64,000 nt of DNA, from assembly GCA_008180335.1 (NCBI GenBank), contig VTEF01000002.1:635648-699647 (forward strand), in the 5' to 3' direction. The DNA is from Priestia megaterium (GTDB lineage: Bacteria > Bacillota > Bacilli > Bacillales > Bacillaceae_H). Below the pieces are notes generated by a model. That model was given only the letters and a program-made list of their open reading frames with translations, had not been told where the DNA came from and made no database searches. Positions 49,743 through 58,293 of the stretch are shown here, piece by piece (positions within the stretch are counted from its first letter, which is position 1; each line of letters opens with the position of its first letter). A program made the translations under genes and the position numbers.

Positions 49743-50294
49743 ATGAAAAAAGTATTAGGTTTTTTATTTGCATTTTTGTTAATGATTCCAACTGTAAGTT
49801 TGGCGCACACGCATGTACAAACAACGGTTCCAGAAGACGGAGCTATCGTGTCTGAGCCTTTAACAGAAATTAAATTAAGCTTTGAAACACATATTGAAGA
49901 AGTCAGTACGATGACGGTCACAAAAGATGGCGAGGAAGTAACATTAGACTCTCAGCAGGTAAACGGTCATGATTTAATTGGAACAAGTGAAAAACCTCTT
50001 CCAAATGGTCAATACGAAGTAAAATGGGATATCGTAGGCGAAGATGGACATGTGATGAAAGATTCTGTGGCATTTGAAGTAAGTGTACCTGAACAAGCTG
50101 ATACATCAGGAGATGAAGAAACTACAAACGAAGAAGCACAAGATAAAAATCCGGTAGCAGATGAAGAAACTGCAACACCTGATAACGAAGCAGAAAATGA
50201 AACAACGAACTCATCATTTTTTGTGATCATGATTGTGGCTGTACTAGCGGTTGCCTTAGCATTAATCTTTATCTTTAGAAAAAAGAAAGGATAA
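49743..50294 (+). CDS. copC: CopC-domain copper-binding protein, membrane-anchored
   Basis: A 183-residue exported protein. A signal peptide is cleaved before H-T-H-V (the mature N-terminal His near residue 22 can bind Cu(II)). The CopC beta-sandwich (about 22-118) has H-T-H-V-Q-T-T-V-P-E-D-G, and W-D-I-V-G-E-D-G-H with Asp and His ligands near 100-106. A Glu/Thr-rich linker (120-155) and a C-terminal membrane helix (about 157-178) with a basic tail follow. It binds copper outside the membrane, and the next gene, 4 bases on, encodes CopD. RBS AGGGAGTAAG. Confidence 0.88.
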   Translation: MKKVLGFLFAFLLMIPTVSLAHTHVQTTVPEDGAIVSEPLTEIKLSFETHIEEVSTMTVTKDGEEVTLDSQQVNGHDLIGTSEKPLPNGQYEVKWDIVGEDGHVMKDSVAFEVSVPEQADTSGDEETTNEEAQDKNPVADEETATPDNEAENETTNSSFFVIMIVAVLAVALALIFIFRKKKG

Positions 50295-50298
50295 AAAC

Positions 50299-51360
50299 AT
50301 GAGTTTTTTGTTTTCTCTTTTCGAATGGATTACTTATGTAGGTCTATCTGTATTGTTAGGTAATATGGTCTTACAGTACATACCGCAGTCAAAAAAGCCA
50401 ACTATAAAGTTATCTAAGCGGTGGCTAATTGCAAGTGCAATTGCCATCGCTATTTTCTCTGTCGGAACGATGCTAGAAATCGTCATCGCGTTTTCAAAGA
50501 TAAGAGGGGTAGGTGAGACGCTTACAACCGTTTTACTGTCTACTAAAACCGGCCATGCATGGATTATGATTGTGCTTCTCGCTATATTAGTGATATTAAC
50601 GGTGATTCTGGATAGTCATCATCATATTTATACGAGTTTAACAATCGGGTTAGTACTAGCGATATCATATGCTAGCCACGCTGCTTCTCTTTCGCCGCTT
50701 TTTGGCATGTTATCACATTCACTTCATGTCATTTCTGTCGGTCTATGGGCTGGAGTAGTCCTCATAGTTGCTTTTTTTACAAGGCAAGCTGATAATTGGA
50801 GCGTTTTTTTAAAATGGTTTACGCCATTTGCCATCAGTTGTTTTCTTTTCCTTTCATTGAGCGGTCTTATTGTAATGGTCATCATCGTTGGATTAGCAAA
50901 CTATGTAAATGCATGGGCGACAGATTACGGACAGTCCTTATTGTTAAAGCATATTACGATCATTCCTTTGCTGGCTTTTGCTGTCATTAACGGAATTTTA
51001 ATGAAAAAGGTAAGCAACCAAAGTGACTATCATCCACTTTCATGGATTAAAGCGGAAAGTGCCACGCTGCTTATGATCTTTTTCTTTACAGCTGTAATGG
51101 TGAATCAATCACCGCCAACTGATTTAAGCCATCTAGGCGCCAGTTCATTATTACCGTTTATTTATGGTCAAAGCGTATCACTGCCGCTTACATTTAACTT
51201 AACCATCGTTTCGATCATCTTTTTATTTATAGCACTGCTTTTTTTCGTGTATGTGTTCATTAACTTTTATAAAAAGACGAATGCATGGATTGGATTCTTA
51301 AGCAGCGGTCTATTTGTATTTGCTTTTTATGTTGCAATGATTTTGAGCATTCAATTTTGA
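50299..51360 (+). CDS. copD: CopD family copper-transport membrane protein
   Basis: A 353-residue polytopic protein with about eight to nine membrane segments. The CopD domain (about 140-290) contains S-H-A-A-S-L and H-S-L-H-V-I-S-V-G-L-W-A-G near 120-150, with His residues typical of metal passage. It lies 4 bases after copC. The unit resembles B. subtilis YcnJ, where CopC and CopD domains are fused in one protein, but here they are separate. Copper uptake is the likely role. RBS AAAGGATAAAAAC. Confidence 0.88.
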   Translation: MSFLFSLFEWITYVGLSVLLGNMVLQYIPQSKKPTIKLSKRWLIASAIAIAIFSVGTMLEIVIAFSKIRGVGETLTTVLLSTKTGHAWIMIVLLAILVILTVILDSHHHIYTSLTIGLVLAISYASHAASLSPLFGMLSHSLHVISVGLWAGVVLIVAFFTRQADNWSVFLKWFTPFAISCFLFLSLSGLIVMVIIVGLANYVNAWATDYGQSLLLKHITIIPLLAFAVINGILMKKVSNQSDYHPLSWIKAESATLLMIFFFTAVMVNQSPPTDLSHLGASSLLPFIYGQSVSLPLTFNLTIVSIIFLFIALLFFVYVFINFYKKTNAWIGFLSSGLFVFAFYVAMILSIQF

Positions 51361-51398
51361 TAAAGAAGACTTTCAGCATCTGTTGAAAGTCTTCTTTA
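51361..51398. terminator. Bidirectional terminator after copCD
   Basis: TAAAGAAGACTTTCA/TGAAAGTCTTCTTTA perfect stem. Confidence 0.92.
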
Positions 51399-51415
51399 CT
51401 TAGGTGCAGCGTTTA

Positions 51416-51610
51416 TTAAAAACTTTCTTCACCTGATGTGGATAGCGGGCCGAGTGCTTCAAAAAGCGTTCCGGTTGCTTCATCATTTTCTGAGCCTGAT
51501 CCGCTGGTAGATTTTGAATGTTCAATCGGAGAGATTGAACAGACGTCGCCAAAATTAACAATTCCGCCAGAGATTGTTCCAATATAAACTGATTTAATAC
51601 ATATAGGCAT
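51416..51610 (-). CDS. GerPA/GerPF family spore germination protein
   Basis: A 64-residue protein of the GerPA/GerPF (YpzD) family: I-x-S-V-Y-I-G-T-I-S-G-G-I-V-N-F-G-D-V near residues 5-23, S-I-S-P-I-E-H-S-K near 26-34, and G-S-G-S-E-N near 37-42. GerP proteins help germinants pass through the coat. They are usually in a gerPABCDEF operon, but YpzD-like members stand alone, as here. RBS AAAGGCGGCG. It is convergent with copD and shares its terminator. Confidence 0.8.
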   Translation of the reverse strand: MPICIKSVYIGTISGGIVNFGDVCSISPIEHSKSTSGSGSENDEATGTLFEALGPLSTSGEESF

Positions 51611-51784
51611 GAAGCGCCGCCTTTCTGCGCATTACTTGCTAGCTAGAACCTCTTATTACAATCTATGACAAGCTCATTGTAATTGTATAGACGCTTATAG
51701 CTTCTATCAGTAGCACTGAATGGTGTAGAATAGGATAAAGATTGGAGATAAGCAAATCTAATTTAAATGATAGAAGGTAAAGAA

Positions 51785-53524
51785 ATGAAAAAGAAAGCAG
51801 AAACAAATTTCTCATTTAAAAAATTATGGATGCTTACGCAACCGTCAACTGTAAAGCTGGTGATTTCTTTCTTTTTGGCGCTTGTTAATACAGCAGCATC
51901 ATTGTCTATTCCGCTAGTAATTAAAACACTGATGGATTCCATTCAAATTGGTTTATCACCAATGATGATTACCGGACTTATTGGACTTTTTATTGCTCAA
52001 ATGATCACAAGCGCCTTATCCCTATACTTGCTTGCGCAAGTAGGGCAAGGCGTCGTAAAGAAGCTTCGCTCAACACTTTGGGATAAATTGGTGAAATTGC
52101 CTATCTCGTTTTATGATAAAAACCGTTCAGGCGAAATGGTGAGTCGAATTACAAATGATACGACGATTGTAATGAATTTATTATCTACTGAGATGATTGA
52201 TTTTGTGAAAAATATTTTATCAATTATAATCGCCGTTGTGATTTTGTTCACACTAGATATTCCAATGACGTTAATCCTGCTAGCAGTAATACCTGTTATG
52301 TTCGTGTTTATTATGCCGCTAGCCCGTAAAATTCACAAAATTTCTCGTGAGCAGCAAGATCAAATGTCAACATTAACAGCTTTTTTAGCACAGATGTTAA
52401 GTGAAATTCGTCTTATTAAAGTATCTGGTTCTGAACAAAAGGAAGTAAAATCAGGAATGAATGCATTCCACTCATTATTTGTTTTTGGAATAAAACGGGC
52501 GAAGATTGAAGCCATCATAACACCGATTATGAGTACGATTATGACAGCTGTTATGATTGCTATTGTAGGATTTGGCGCTTACCGAGTTAGTGAAGGGTTT
52601 ATTACAGCGGGTGAATTGGTGGCATTTGTTCTGTATTTGTTTCAAATTATGGTGCCAGTAGGTTCGCTAACTCGGTTTGTTACAAGCTTTCAACAAACAA
52701 AGGGAGCATCTGAACGAATTTTTGAGATTTTGGCAGCAGGCGAGGAGGATTATGAGGGAGGAAGCACTCTTCAACAAGTAGGGACTTTGACATTTACTAA
52801 TGTCACTTTTAAATATGAAGAAAAACCAGTTCTTCAAAACATTTCATTTTCGGCTAAAAAAGGGGAAGTAACTGCTTTTGTAGGTCCTAGTGGTGCTGGT
52901 AAATCCACGATTTTTTCATTAATCGAACGTTTTTATAAACCTTCAACAGGAGAAATTACGATTGATGGAATGAACAGTAATGAAGTTAATTTGAGTAGTT
53001 GGAGGAGTTTGTTTAGTTATGTTCAACAAGACTCACCGATGTTAGCAGGAACGATTCGTGAAAACCTCACTTACGGATTAGAAAAAGCAGTTAGTGAGGA
53101 AGAATTGATTGAAGCATCTCGAATGGCAAATGCACATGAGTTTATCTCTTCTTTTGAACAAGGGTATGAAACGATGATTGGAGAAAGAGGAGTGAATTTA
53201 TCAGGTGGCCAGCGCCAACGTATTGCAATTGCGCGCGCATTGCTTCGAAATCCGCAATTTTTGCTTTTAGATGAAGCTACAGCGAGTCTAGACTCTGAAT
53301 CTGAAAAACTCGTCCAGCAATCTCTTGAGAGGGTCATGAAAGAGCGAACTTCACTCGTTATTGCTCACCGATTGTCAACAGTGGTAAATGCTAATCAAAT
53401 TGTTGTTATCGAAAATGGAGAAGTAACAGGAACTGGTTCCCATGATGAACTTTTAAAAGCACATGCATTTTACCGACGCTTAGTTGAGCAGCAATTTCAA
53501 AAACACATGCAAGAAGAATCGTAA
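51785..53524 (+). CDS. ABC exporter half-transporter (BmrA-like multidrug type)
   Basis: A 579-residue fusion of an exporter membrane domain (about residues 15-310, six helices) and an ATPase domain (about 335-575). Walker A is G-P-S-G-A-G-K-S-T with Lys373, the ABC signature L-S-G-G-Q-R-Q-R near 476, Walker B L-L-L-D-E-A-T near 495, and a switch His in I-A-H-R-L-S. It functions as a homodimer. B. subtilis BmrA (YvcC) has similar length. Substrates are probably hydrophobic drugs or lipids. ATG at 51785 follows GAAGGTAAAG; an ATG at 51767 lies upstream of it. Confidence 0.9.
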   Translation: MKKKAETNFSFKKLWMLTQPSTVKLVISFFLALVNTAASLSIPLVIKTLMDSIQIGLSPMMITGLIGLFIAQMITSALSLYLLAQVGQGVVKKLRSTLWDKLVKLPISFYDKNRSGEMVSRITNDTTIVMNLLSTEMIDFVKNILSIIIAVVILFTLDIPMTLILLAVIPVMFVFIMPLARKIHKISREQQDQMSTLTAFLAQMLSEIRLIKVSGSEQKEVKSGMNAFHSLFVFGIKRAKIEAIITPIMSTIMTAVMIAIVGFGAYRVSEGFITAGELVAFVLYLFQIMVPVGSLTRFVTSFQQTKGASERIFEILAAGEEDYEGGSTLQQVGTLTFTNVTFKYEEKPVLQNISFSAKKGEVTAFVGPSGAGKSTIFSLIERFYKPSTGEITIDGMNSNEVNLSSWRSLFSYVQQDSPMLAGTIRENLTYGLEKAVSEEELIEASRMANAHEFISSFEQGYETMIGERGVNLSGGQRQRIAIARALLRNPQFLLLDEATASLDSESEKLVQQSLERVMKERTSLVIAHRLSTVVNANQIVVIENGEVTGTGSHDELLKAHAFYRRLVEQQFQKHMQEES

Positions 53525-53769
53525 TATACGCTTCTTTTTTTGTAGAACGGGTAAGGAAGTATAAGTAGCTGGTTCATTTTTTCACGAAATAACACTCTGT
53601 TTGTCGAAACACTTGTAAAATGACCTATGCATATGATAAAGTGAGCGTTAAAACCGTGAGGGGTCCTACTTCCTGCACAGGTGTCAGTGGAGTAAGTAAG
53701 CTTTTATTATATTACTTGTTATTTTGGACATTATAGTAAAGAAAACTTACAGAGGGAGTGAAGGTTTTT

Positions 53770-53922
53770 ATGAAACTAGGAGTCGGAGATAACGTCACAT
53801 ACAATGAAAAAAAATATAAGTTGGTCCATCTGTATCGAAATGGAATGTGGGAACTTATTTCATTGGATCAGCCTAATTTCGAGAAAACAATTATGGTCGA
53901 AGAATCTAAGTTAAAGAGATAG
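53770..53922 (+). CDS. 50-residue protein of unknown function
   Basis: ATG at 53770 has AGAGGGAGTGAAG upstream. The 50 residues look like a small beta barrel: K-L-G-V-G-D-N-V-T-Y-N-E-K-K-Y-K-L-V-H-L-Y-R-N-G-M-W-E-L split over residues 2-29, then a charged end. The G-D-x-V-x-Y pattern recalls small SH3-like or KOW-like folds, but I do not assign a function. A terminator follows at 53933. Confidence 0.65.
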   Translation: MKLGVGDNVTYNEKKYKLVHLYRNGMWELISLDQPNFEKTIMVEESKLKR

Positions 53923-53932
53923 TAAAAAGAAA

Positions 53933-53968
53933 CCCTCTTGCTTACAAGCAGAGAGGGCATTTTTTTTT
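53933..53968 (+). terminator. Terminator
   Basis: CCCTCT...AGAGGG with inner GCTT/AAGC pairing, then nine T. Confidence 0.85.
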
Positions 53969-54172
53969 GGTGATAATAGTAATCTTGGATTTGTTCGCAT
54001 CTATTCATTAAGAAGAAAGTTTGCATGTATCTAAATCCCTTCTTTAAGAAATTTTTCACACACAAATACGAAGTTGCTGCACTTACATCATAAAATTTCC
54101 AACAATTTCATTGTTTTCTCACAATTTCGATTTATAGTAGAAAGTAAGCGGTTATTAAAGGGGGATGGTTAC

Positions 54173-54565
54173 ATGAAATTTAGAACGGGAGTTTATGTAG
54201 TCAGTCTTTGTTTGTTACTAGCAGGATGCGGACAGGAAGAAAAGCAAAGTGCAGAGGCAGAAGTGCCAAAACCTTTAGAAGTTGCCATTAAGGGTCCTGA
54301 ATTGGTGAATGTAAATGAAAACGTTACCTTTGAGGCGCATGTTACATATGGTAAGGAAAAAGTAAAAGATGCAGATGATGTTCAATTTGAGGTAGAAAAA
54401 GAAAATGCGGAAGGGCAAGGAAATATGATTGAAGGGAAACGCAATAAAGAAGGGGGATATCAAATTACAACATCATTTACAGAGCCAGGTACATATACAG
54501 TGCAGTCTCACGTGACAGCTAAAGGCTCGCATAATATGCCGAAAATGAAAGTGCAAGTACAATAG
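54173..54565 (+). CDS. FixH/YtkA-like lipoprotein
   Basis: A 130-residue lipoprotein with lipobox L-L-A-G-C near residues 14-18. The mature domain is an immunoglobulin-like FixH/YtkA fold: P-K-P-L-E-V-A-I-K-G-P, V-N-V-N-E-N-V-T-F-E-A-H-V, G-G-Y-Q-I-T-T-S-F-T-E-P-G-T-Y-T-V near 97-113, and H-V-T-A-K-G-S-H-N-M-P near 116-126. Some relatives bind copper at the last H-N-M region; the gene is near copCD but not in the same unit. ATG at 54173 follows AAAGGGGGATGG. Confidence 0.82.
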   Translation: MKFRTGVYVVSLCLLLAGCGQEEKQSAEAEVPKPLEVAIKGPELVNVNENVTFEAHVTYGKEKVKDADDVQFEVEKENAEGQGNMIEGKRNKEGGYQITTSFTEPGTYTVQSHVTAKGSHNMPKMKVQVQ

Positions 54566-54591
54566 CTGTGGCTAATTATGAATAAGCATAA

Positions 54592-54624
54592 AAAAGACAA
54601 GGAGCCGATTGGCCCTTGTCTTTA
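54592..54624. terminator. Bidirectional terminator
   Basis: AAAGACAAGG/CCTTGTCTTT between convergent genes. Confidence 0.85.
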
Positions 54625-56028
54625 AAATATTTCATAAGGAAAAGCAAGCGTCACGGTTGTACCTTTTCCAATTATACTGCTAATATGAAGAGTGCCGTCA
54701 TGACGCTGTACAATTTGTTTTGCGATAGCTAGACCTAGGCCGGTGCCGCCTTTTTCGCGAGTTCTGGCTTTATCAGCCCGGAAAAATCTTTCTCCAAGTC
54801 TTTCAAGGTCGTCACCTGTAATCCCAATCCCTGTATCAGAGATTTCAACATAAATTTGCTTACTATCATAATCCATCTTAACAAAAATGCTTCCGCCTTT
54901 ATTCGTATAGCGAATGGCATTATGAATAATGTTATAAAAAACTTGTTTGAGTCGAGATTCATTTCCATTCATGATGACATCTACATTTAATTCAGAGTGT
55001 ACGGTCATGTTTTTTTCATGAGCGCTTAATGATAACACGTCAATGGTTTCTTCTATTACTTGAGCTAAAACCAATGGCGCTTTTTGCAGAGGATAGGCCT
55101 CAGCCTGAAGCTGAGATAAATCTAGCAAATCTTTTACAAGCTCATTCATGCGATTTGTTTCACGTTCAATAAGAGATAGGTATTCAGCATGCTCATTTTT
55201 GCTTAGTGATTCGTCATGAAGAATTTCACTATATCCTTTTACATAACTAAGGGGTGTTCGCAATTCATGAGCAACGTTTGCCAAGAACTCCCGCTTTTGT
55301 TCATCTGCTTTTTCAAGTGATGATGCCATTGAATTAAAGGCATCCGCTACGTGCCCAATTTCATCATTTGCTGAAATGGGAATTCTCGTTGAAAAGTTGC
55401 CACCGGCAATTTCATGAGAGAATCTTTTCATATTTTTTAGTGGATCAATTATCGATTTAGTTATTCTGCTGCCTATAAAATAGAGAAGTAAAAATATAAT
55501 AACTGCAACAATAACTAAGATATTAGTCGCTTTGGTAAAGACTTCATCCAAGGAAGCAAGGGGAAGGTACAGATAGACAATGCCTGTTAAAGCTTTCGTT
55601 TGCTGATCAATTAATGGAATGATTGCCCCAATTAAGTTGCGTTCAAACTTTTCTTCATATCCCTTTTTAACAATATGTCTACCCTTTAGCAATTGCGCCC
55701 GCTCTTTTTTTGAAATAATAGGCGCTTCGCTTTTTGAAAAGGGGGAGTAGCCATTTAACTCCGCTGGGTCATGAAAAATCAGAATTTCAGCTTCAGATAC
55801 AGTATTATGCCAATTGACATTTCCAATTAAAAAATCTGAAATCTCACCTGTGTGGTAATGAGCAGCAATTTGCTTGCCTTCTGTCACAAGCGACTGTTCT
55901 ACTTTTTCAACATAAAGTGATTCATATAAAAATTGAATAAATAAAAACAGCAGTGCAATTGTCAAACAGAGTAAACTGCTAATGAGAAGGCGGAACTTTG
56001 TCGTTATCGATAAAGAAGACCATTTCAT
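54622..56028 (-). CDS. Sensor histidine kinase
   Basis: A 468-residue membrane kinase. Two membrane helices (about residues 12-33 and 165-187) flank an extracellular sensor of about 130 residues. A HAMP linker (about 188-240) follows, then the dimerisation domain with phosphorylated His254 in A-H-E-L-R-T-P, and the ATPase domain with N-A-I-R-Y-T (N box), D-T-G-I-G-I (G1), F-F-R-A-D-K (F) and G-T-G-L-G-L (G2). All catalytic boxes are complete. Its start overlaps the response-regulator gene end by 4 bases. Signal unknown. Resembles general OmpR-partner kinases of Bacillus such as YkoH or CssS. Confidence 0.92.
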   Translation of the reverse strand: MKWSSLSITTKFRLLISSLLCLTIALLFLFIQFLYESLYVEKVEQSLVTEGKQIAAHYHTGEISDFLIGNVNWHNTVSEAEILIFHDPAELNGYSPFSKSEAPIISKKERAQLLKGRHIVKKGYEEKFERNLIGAIIPLIDQQTKALTGIVYLYLPLASLDEVFTKATNILVIVAVIIFLLLYFIGSRITKSIIDPLKNMKRFSHEIAGGNFSTRIPISANDEIGHVADAFNSMASSLEKADEQKREFLANVAHELRTPLSYVKGYSEILHDESLSKNEHAEYLSLIERETNRMNELVKDLLDLSQLQAEAYPLQKAPLVLAQVIEETIDVLSLSAHEKNMTVHSELNVDVIMNGNESRLKQVFYNIIHNAIRYTNKGGSIFVKMDYDSKQIYVEISDTGIGITGDDLERLGERFFRADKARTREKGGTGLGLAIAKQIVQRHDGTLHISSIIGKGTTVTLAFPYEIF

Positions 56029-56711
56029 TCTAAAACCTCCGCTTTATAGCCAATTCCCCAAACCGTTTGGATAAGAGACCCTGCTGACTTTAATTTTAAG
56101 CGTAAAGTTTTAATGTGAGTATCAACGGTACGCTCACTGCCAAAATAGTCAAACCCCCATACATGCTGCAGCAATTGTTCGCGTGTAAACACATGTCCTA
56201 AACGATTACATAAATAGATTAACAGTTCATACTCTTTTAAGGTGAGTGAAACAGGTTCTTCATTCACAAAAACATTTCGCCCAAACTTATCAATTTTGAC
56301 GCTGCCGTAGTAATCAAAAGCTTGAACCTGAACAGGTATATGAGTTGTACGGCGCAGTACAGCTTCTACTCGAGCAATCAGTTCACCAATACTAAATGGT
56401 TTTACTATGTAGTCATCTCCGCCGATTTTGAGTCCATGAATACGGTCCCATTCATCACCGCGAGCGGTTAGAAAAATAATTGGAATAGAAGGATGTACGC
56501 TTCTAATACGTTGTGCCAGTGTAAAGCCATCCATCATCGGCATCATTACATCAATAATTAAAAGGGAAGGAAGCATCTGGGTTAATTCTTCAAGTGCTTC
56601 TGGACCATTGGATGCTTCGAGGCACATATATCCTTCACGCTCAAGTGAGAGTTTAATTAGCTTTCTCATATCTTTTTCATCATCGATAATTAAAATTGTA
56701 GGTTTATTCAT
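56025..56711 (-). CDS. OmpR-family response regulator
   Basis: A 228-residue two-domain regulator. The receiver has the acidic pair D-D-E near residues 10-12, phospho-acceptor Asp54 in L-I-I-D-V-M-M-P, Thr near 82 in F-L-T-A-R and Lys near 104 in V-K-P-F. The C-terminal winged helix (about 132-225) carries L-T-L-K-E-Y-E-L-L, and H-V-W-G-F-D-Y-F-G-S-E-R-T-V-D-T-H-I-K-T-L-R split near 187-210. It is the partner of the kinase, translationally coupled by ATGA. RBS AGGTGATTG. Targets unknown. Confidence 0.93.
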   Translation of the reverse strand: MNKPTILIIDDEKDMRKLIKLSLEREGYMCLEASNGPEALEELTQMLPSLLIIDVMMPMMDGFTLAQRIRSVHPSIPIIFLTARGDEWDRIHGLKIGGDDYIVKPFSIGELIARVEAVLRRTTHIPVQVQAFDYYGSVKIDKFGRNVFVNEEPVSLTLKEYELLIYLCNRLGHVFTREQLLQHVWGFDYFGSERTVDTHIKTLRLKLKSAGSLIQTVWGIGYKAEVLE

Positions 56712-56852
56712 ACAATCACCTGCTCTAAATAGATATGTGTATAGTATAAAGAAAAAATGTGAGAGATGAATGAACTATTTATGCTTTTTTTCGGTTCAAC
56801 AAGCAGCAAGTCCTGCTGATTGGAATTTCACTTGGTCATGTTTGAGTTAAAT

Positions 56853-56911
56853 AAAATGTACGGTCATTGTAAATCCCTGATATGACTGGATTTACATAAC
56901 CGTACATTTTG
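56853..56911. repeat. Long near-perfect inverted repeat
   Basis: Arms AAAATGTACGGT...TGTAAATCC (56853-56876) and its complement (56888-56911) differ only by one or two bases in the middle. The centre is 11 bases. It lies about 140 bases upstream of the response-regulator gene, outside the folE2 terminator. It could be a regulator operator, a processed hairpin or a tiny inserted element. Confidence 0.75.
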
Positions 56912-56924
56912 CATAAGGAATTAA

Positions 56925-56958
56925 ATGGATGCTACTTTAAATAGGGCAGCATCCATTT
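56925..56958 (-). terminator. Possible terminator after folE2
   Basis: TGGATGCT/AGCATCCA stem; weak T run on the minus strand. Confidence 0.5.
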
Positions 56959-56964
56959 ATTCGG

Positions 56965-57882
56965 TTATTGAACTGTCTTATCAAATGTAATCGTTGCAAC
57001 AGCATCATGTAAGTGAATGGACTCTTCATTGCGGCAAGACACTGTAAAAGCCTCAACAAATTCGTACTCATAAAGATCTGCCGCTACTAAACGAACCATA
57101 TCCTCTACAAAGCGAGGATTTTCATAAGCTTGCTCTGTTACCATTTTTTCATCAGGTCGTTTTAAAATAGGGTGAATTTTGGCGCTGCCGTTTGATTCAA
57201 TTGCTTCTAAAAGGGCAGATTTCCAGTCGATTTCATCAGTTATATTTGCTGTTAACCGTACGTCTGCTGATACATTCCCACGTTGATTATGTGCGCTGTA
57301 TTCACTAATTTCTTTTGAGCAAGGACATAATGTTTTTACAACAGCGGTTAATCCCACAGAAAATTGAGTACCTGTCGCTTTTGTATAGTCAGCAGTTATA
57401 CGAGCTTCAGCATGATTTAAGCCTGATAACCCAGATGCCGGAGCAACTTGTTCGTAAAACCATGGAAATGAAATGGCGATTTTTGCATCTGCAATTCCAA
57501 GGCGGTCAGATAATTCCGCAATAAAGCGAGATAATGAATTAAAAGATAATGTTAATTCGCCGCGCACACGGTATTCTTCAAGTAATTCTGTGAACCGGCT
57601 CATGTTTGTCCCTTTAGAATCACGCGGAATAGAAGAAGTTAACGTAAATGTTGCAATTGTTGTTTGTGTATTCAACCCGTTTGAAGAAGACACTGTTACT
57701 GGAATTTTAACATTTGAAATCCCAACTGCTTGAATATCAAATAAAAAGTCTCTTTTTTTATTTTGCAAGTCGGGCATGTCTTCTTTTTTCGTTGGCTTTG
57801 TTTTCGGACCTGGGTCCACAGAACCAAATAATTTATGGCGCTCTTCTTTTGAAGGAAGTTGAATTGTTGTAATCGTTGACAT
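56965..57882 (-). CDS. folE2: GTP cyclohydrolase FolE2
   Basis: A 305-residue type IB GTP cyclohydrolase of the tunnelling fold. It makes 7,8-dihydroneopterin triphosphate for folate. Catalytic metal ligands are seen in T-L-C-P-C-S-K-E-I-S near residues 140-150 and H-N-Q-R-G near 155-159. FolE2 works with metals other than zinc, so in many Bacilli it is Zur-controlled, but I found no clear Zur box here. ATG at 57882 follows GGAGGAG; an earlier in-frame start at 57900 precedes it. No other folate gene is near. Confidence 0.92.
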   Translation of the reverse strand: MSTITTIQLPSKEERHKLFGSVDPGPKTKPTKKEDMPDLQNKKRDFLFDIQAVGISNVKIPVTVSSSNGLNTQTTIATFTLTSSIPRDSKGTNMSRFTELLEEYRVRGELTLSFNSLSRFIAELSDRLGIADAKIAISFPWFYEQVAPASGLSGLNHAEARITADYTKATGTQFSVGLTAVVKTLCPCSKEISEYSAHNQRGNVSADVRLTANITDEIDWKSALLEAIESNGSAKIHPILKRPDEKMVTEQAYENPRFVEDMVRLVAADLYEYEFVEAFTVSCRNEESIHLHDAVATITFDKTVQ

Positions 57883-58293
57883 TTGTACTCCTCCTGTCAC
57901 CTTACAAAGGTGGTTTATATGAAAATAGTAATATGGGAAAAATTTTAACCTAATTTGCGCTTTTGTTGCAAGCTTTAAATGTCGAATAATGTGTTTTAGC
58001 TAAACAATTGAACACAATTACAGATTATTTAAAGAATAAACGCTAGTTTTTCTAGTTTAAGTCAGGTTTAGTTATCATGACAACTAAAGAATGAAGAAGC
58101 TTAGAAGGTATAGAAATGCATTTTCTTTCATAAGGTGAACATAAAGCAACATTTTAAAATAGGACAACTTTCCAAAGAGCGGATCATTTCTAGCTGAAAG
58201 TAGTTTATGCATGAAAAGTTTTTAGCGATGAAAAATAAATGACGTTGTTCTTGTCATATACATAAATAGGACAAGAATTGAGGGGATTAGTAA
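57883..58293. other. Divergent intergenic region without recognised features
   Basis: About 410 AT-rich bases. A possible small palindrome (TTTAGTTATCATGACAACTAAA) lies near 58069-58090. I see no ORF with ribosome site or known operator. Confidence 0.4.

Noticed and set aside
53630-53700. Possible hairpin RNA with CTACTTCC/GGAGTAAG before the 50-residue gene
   Set aside because: The stem is imperfect, has no T run, and matches no RNA family I know.
57883-58000. Zur operator upstream of folE2
   Set aside because: FolE2 genes are often Zur-controlled, but no AAATCGTAATNATTACGATTT-like palindrome is visible.
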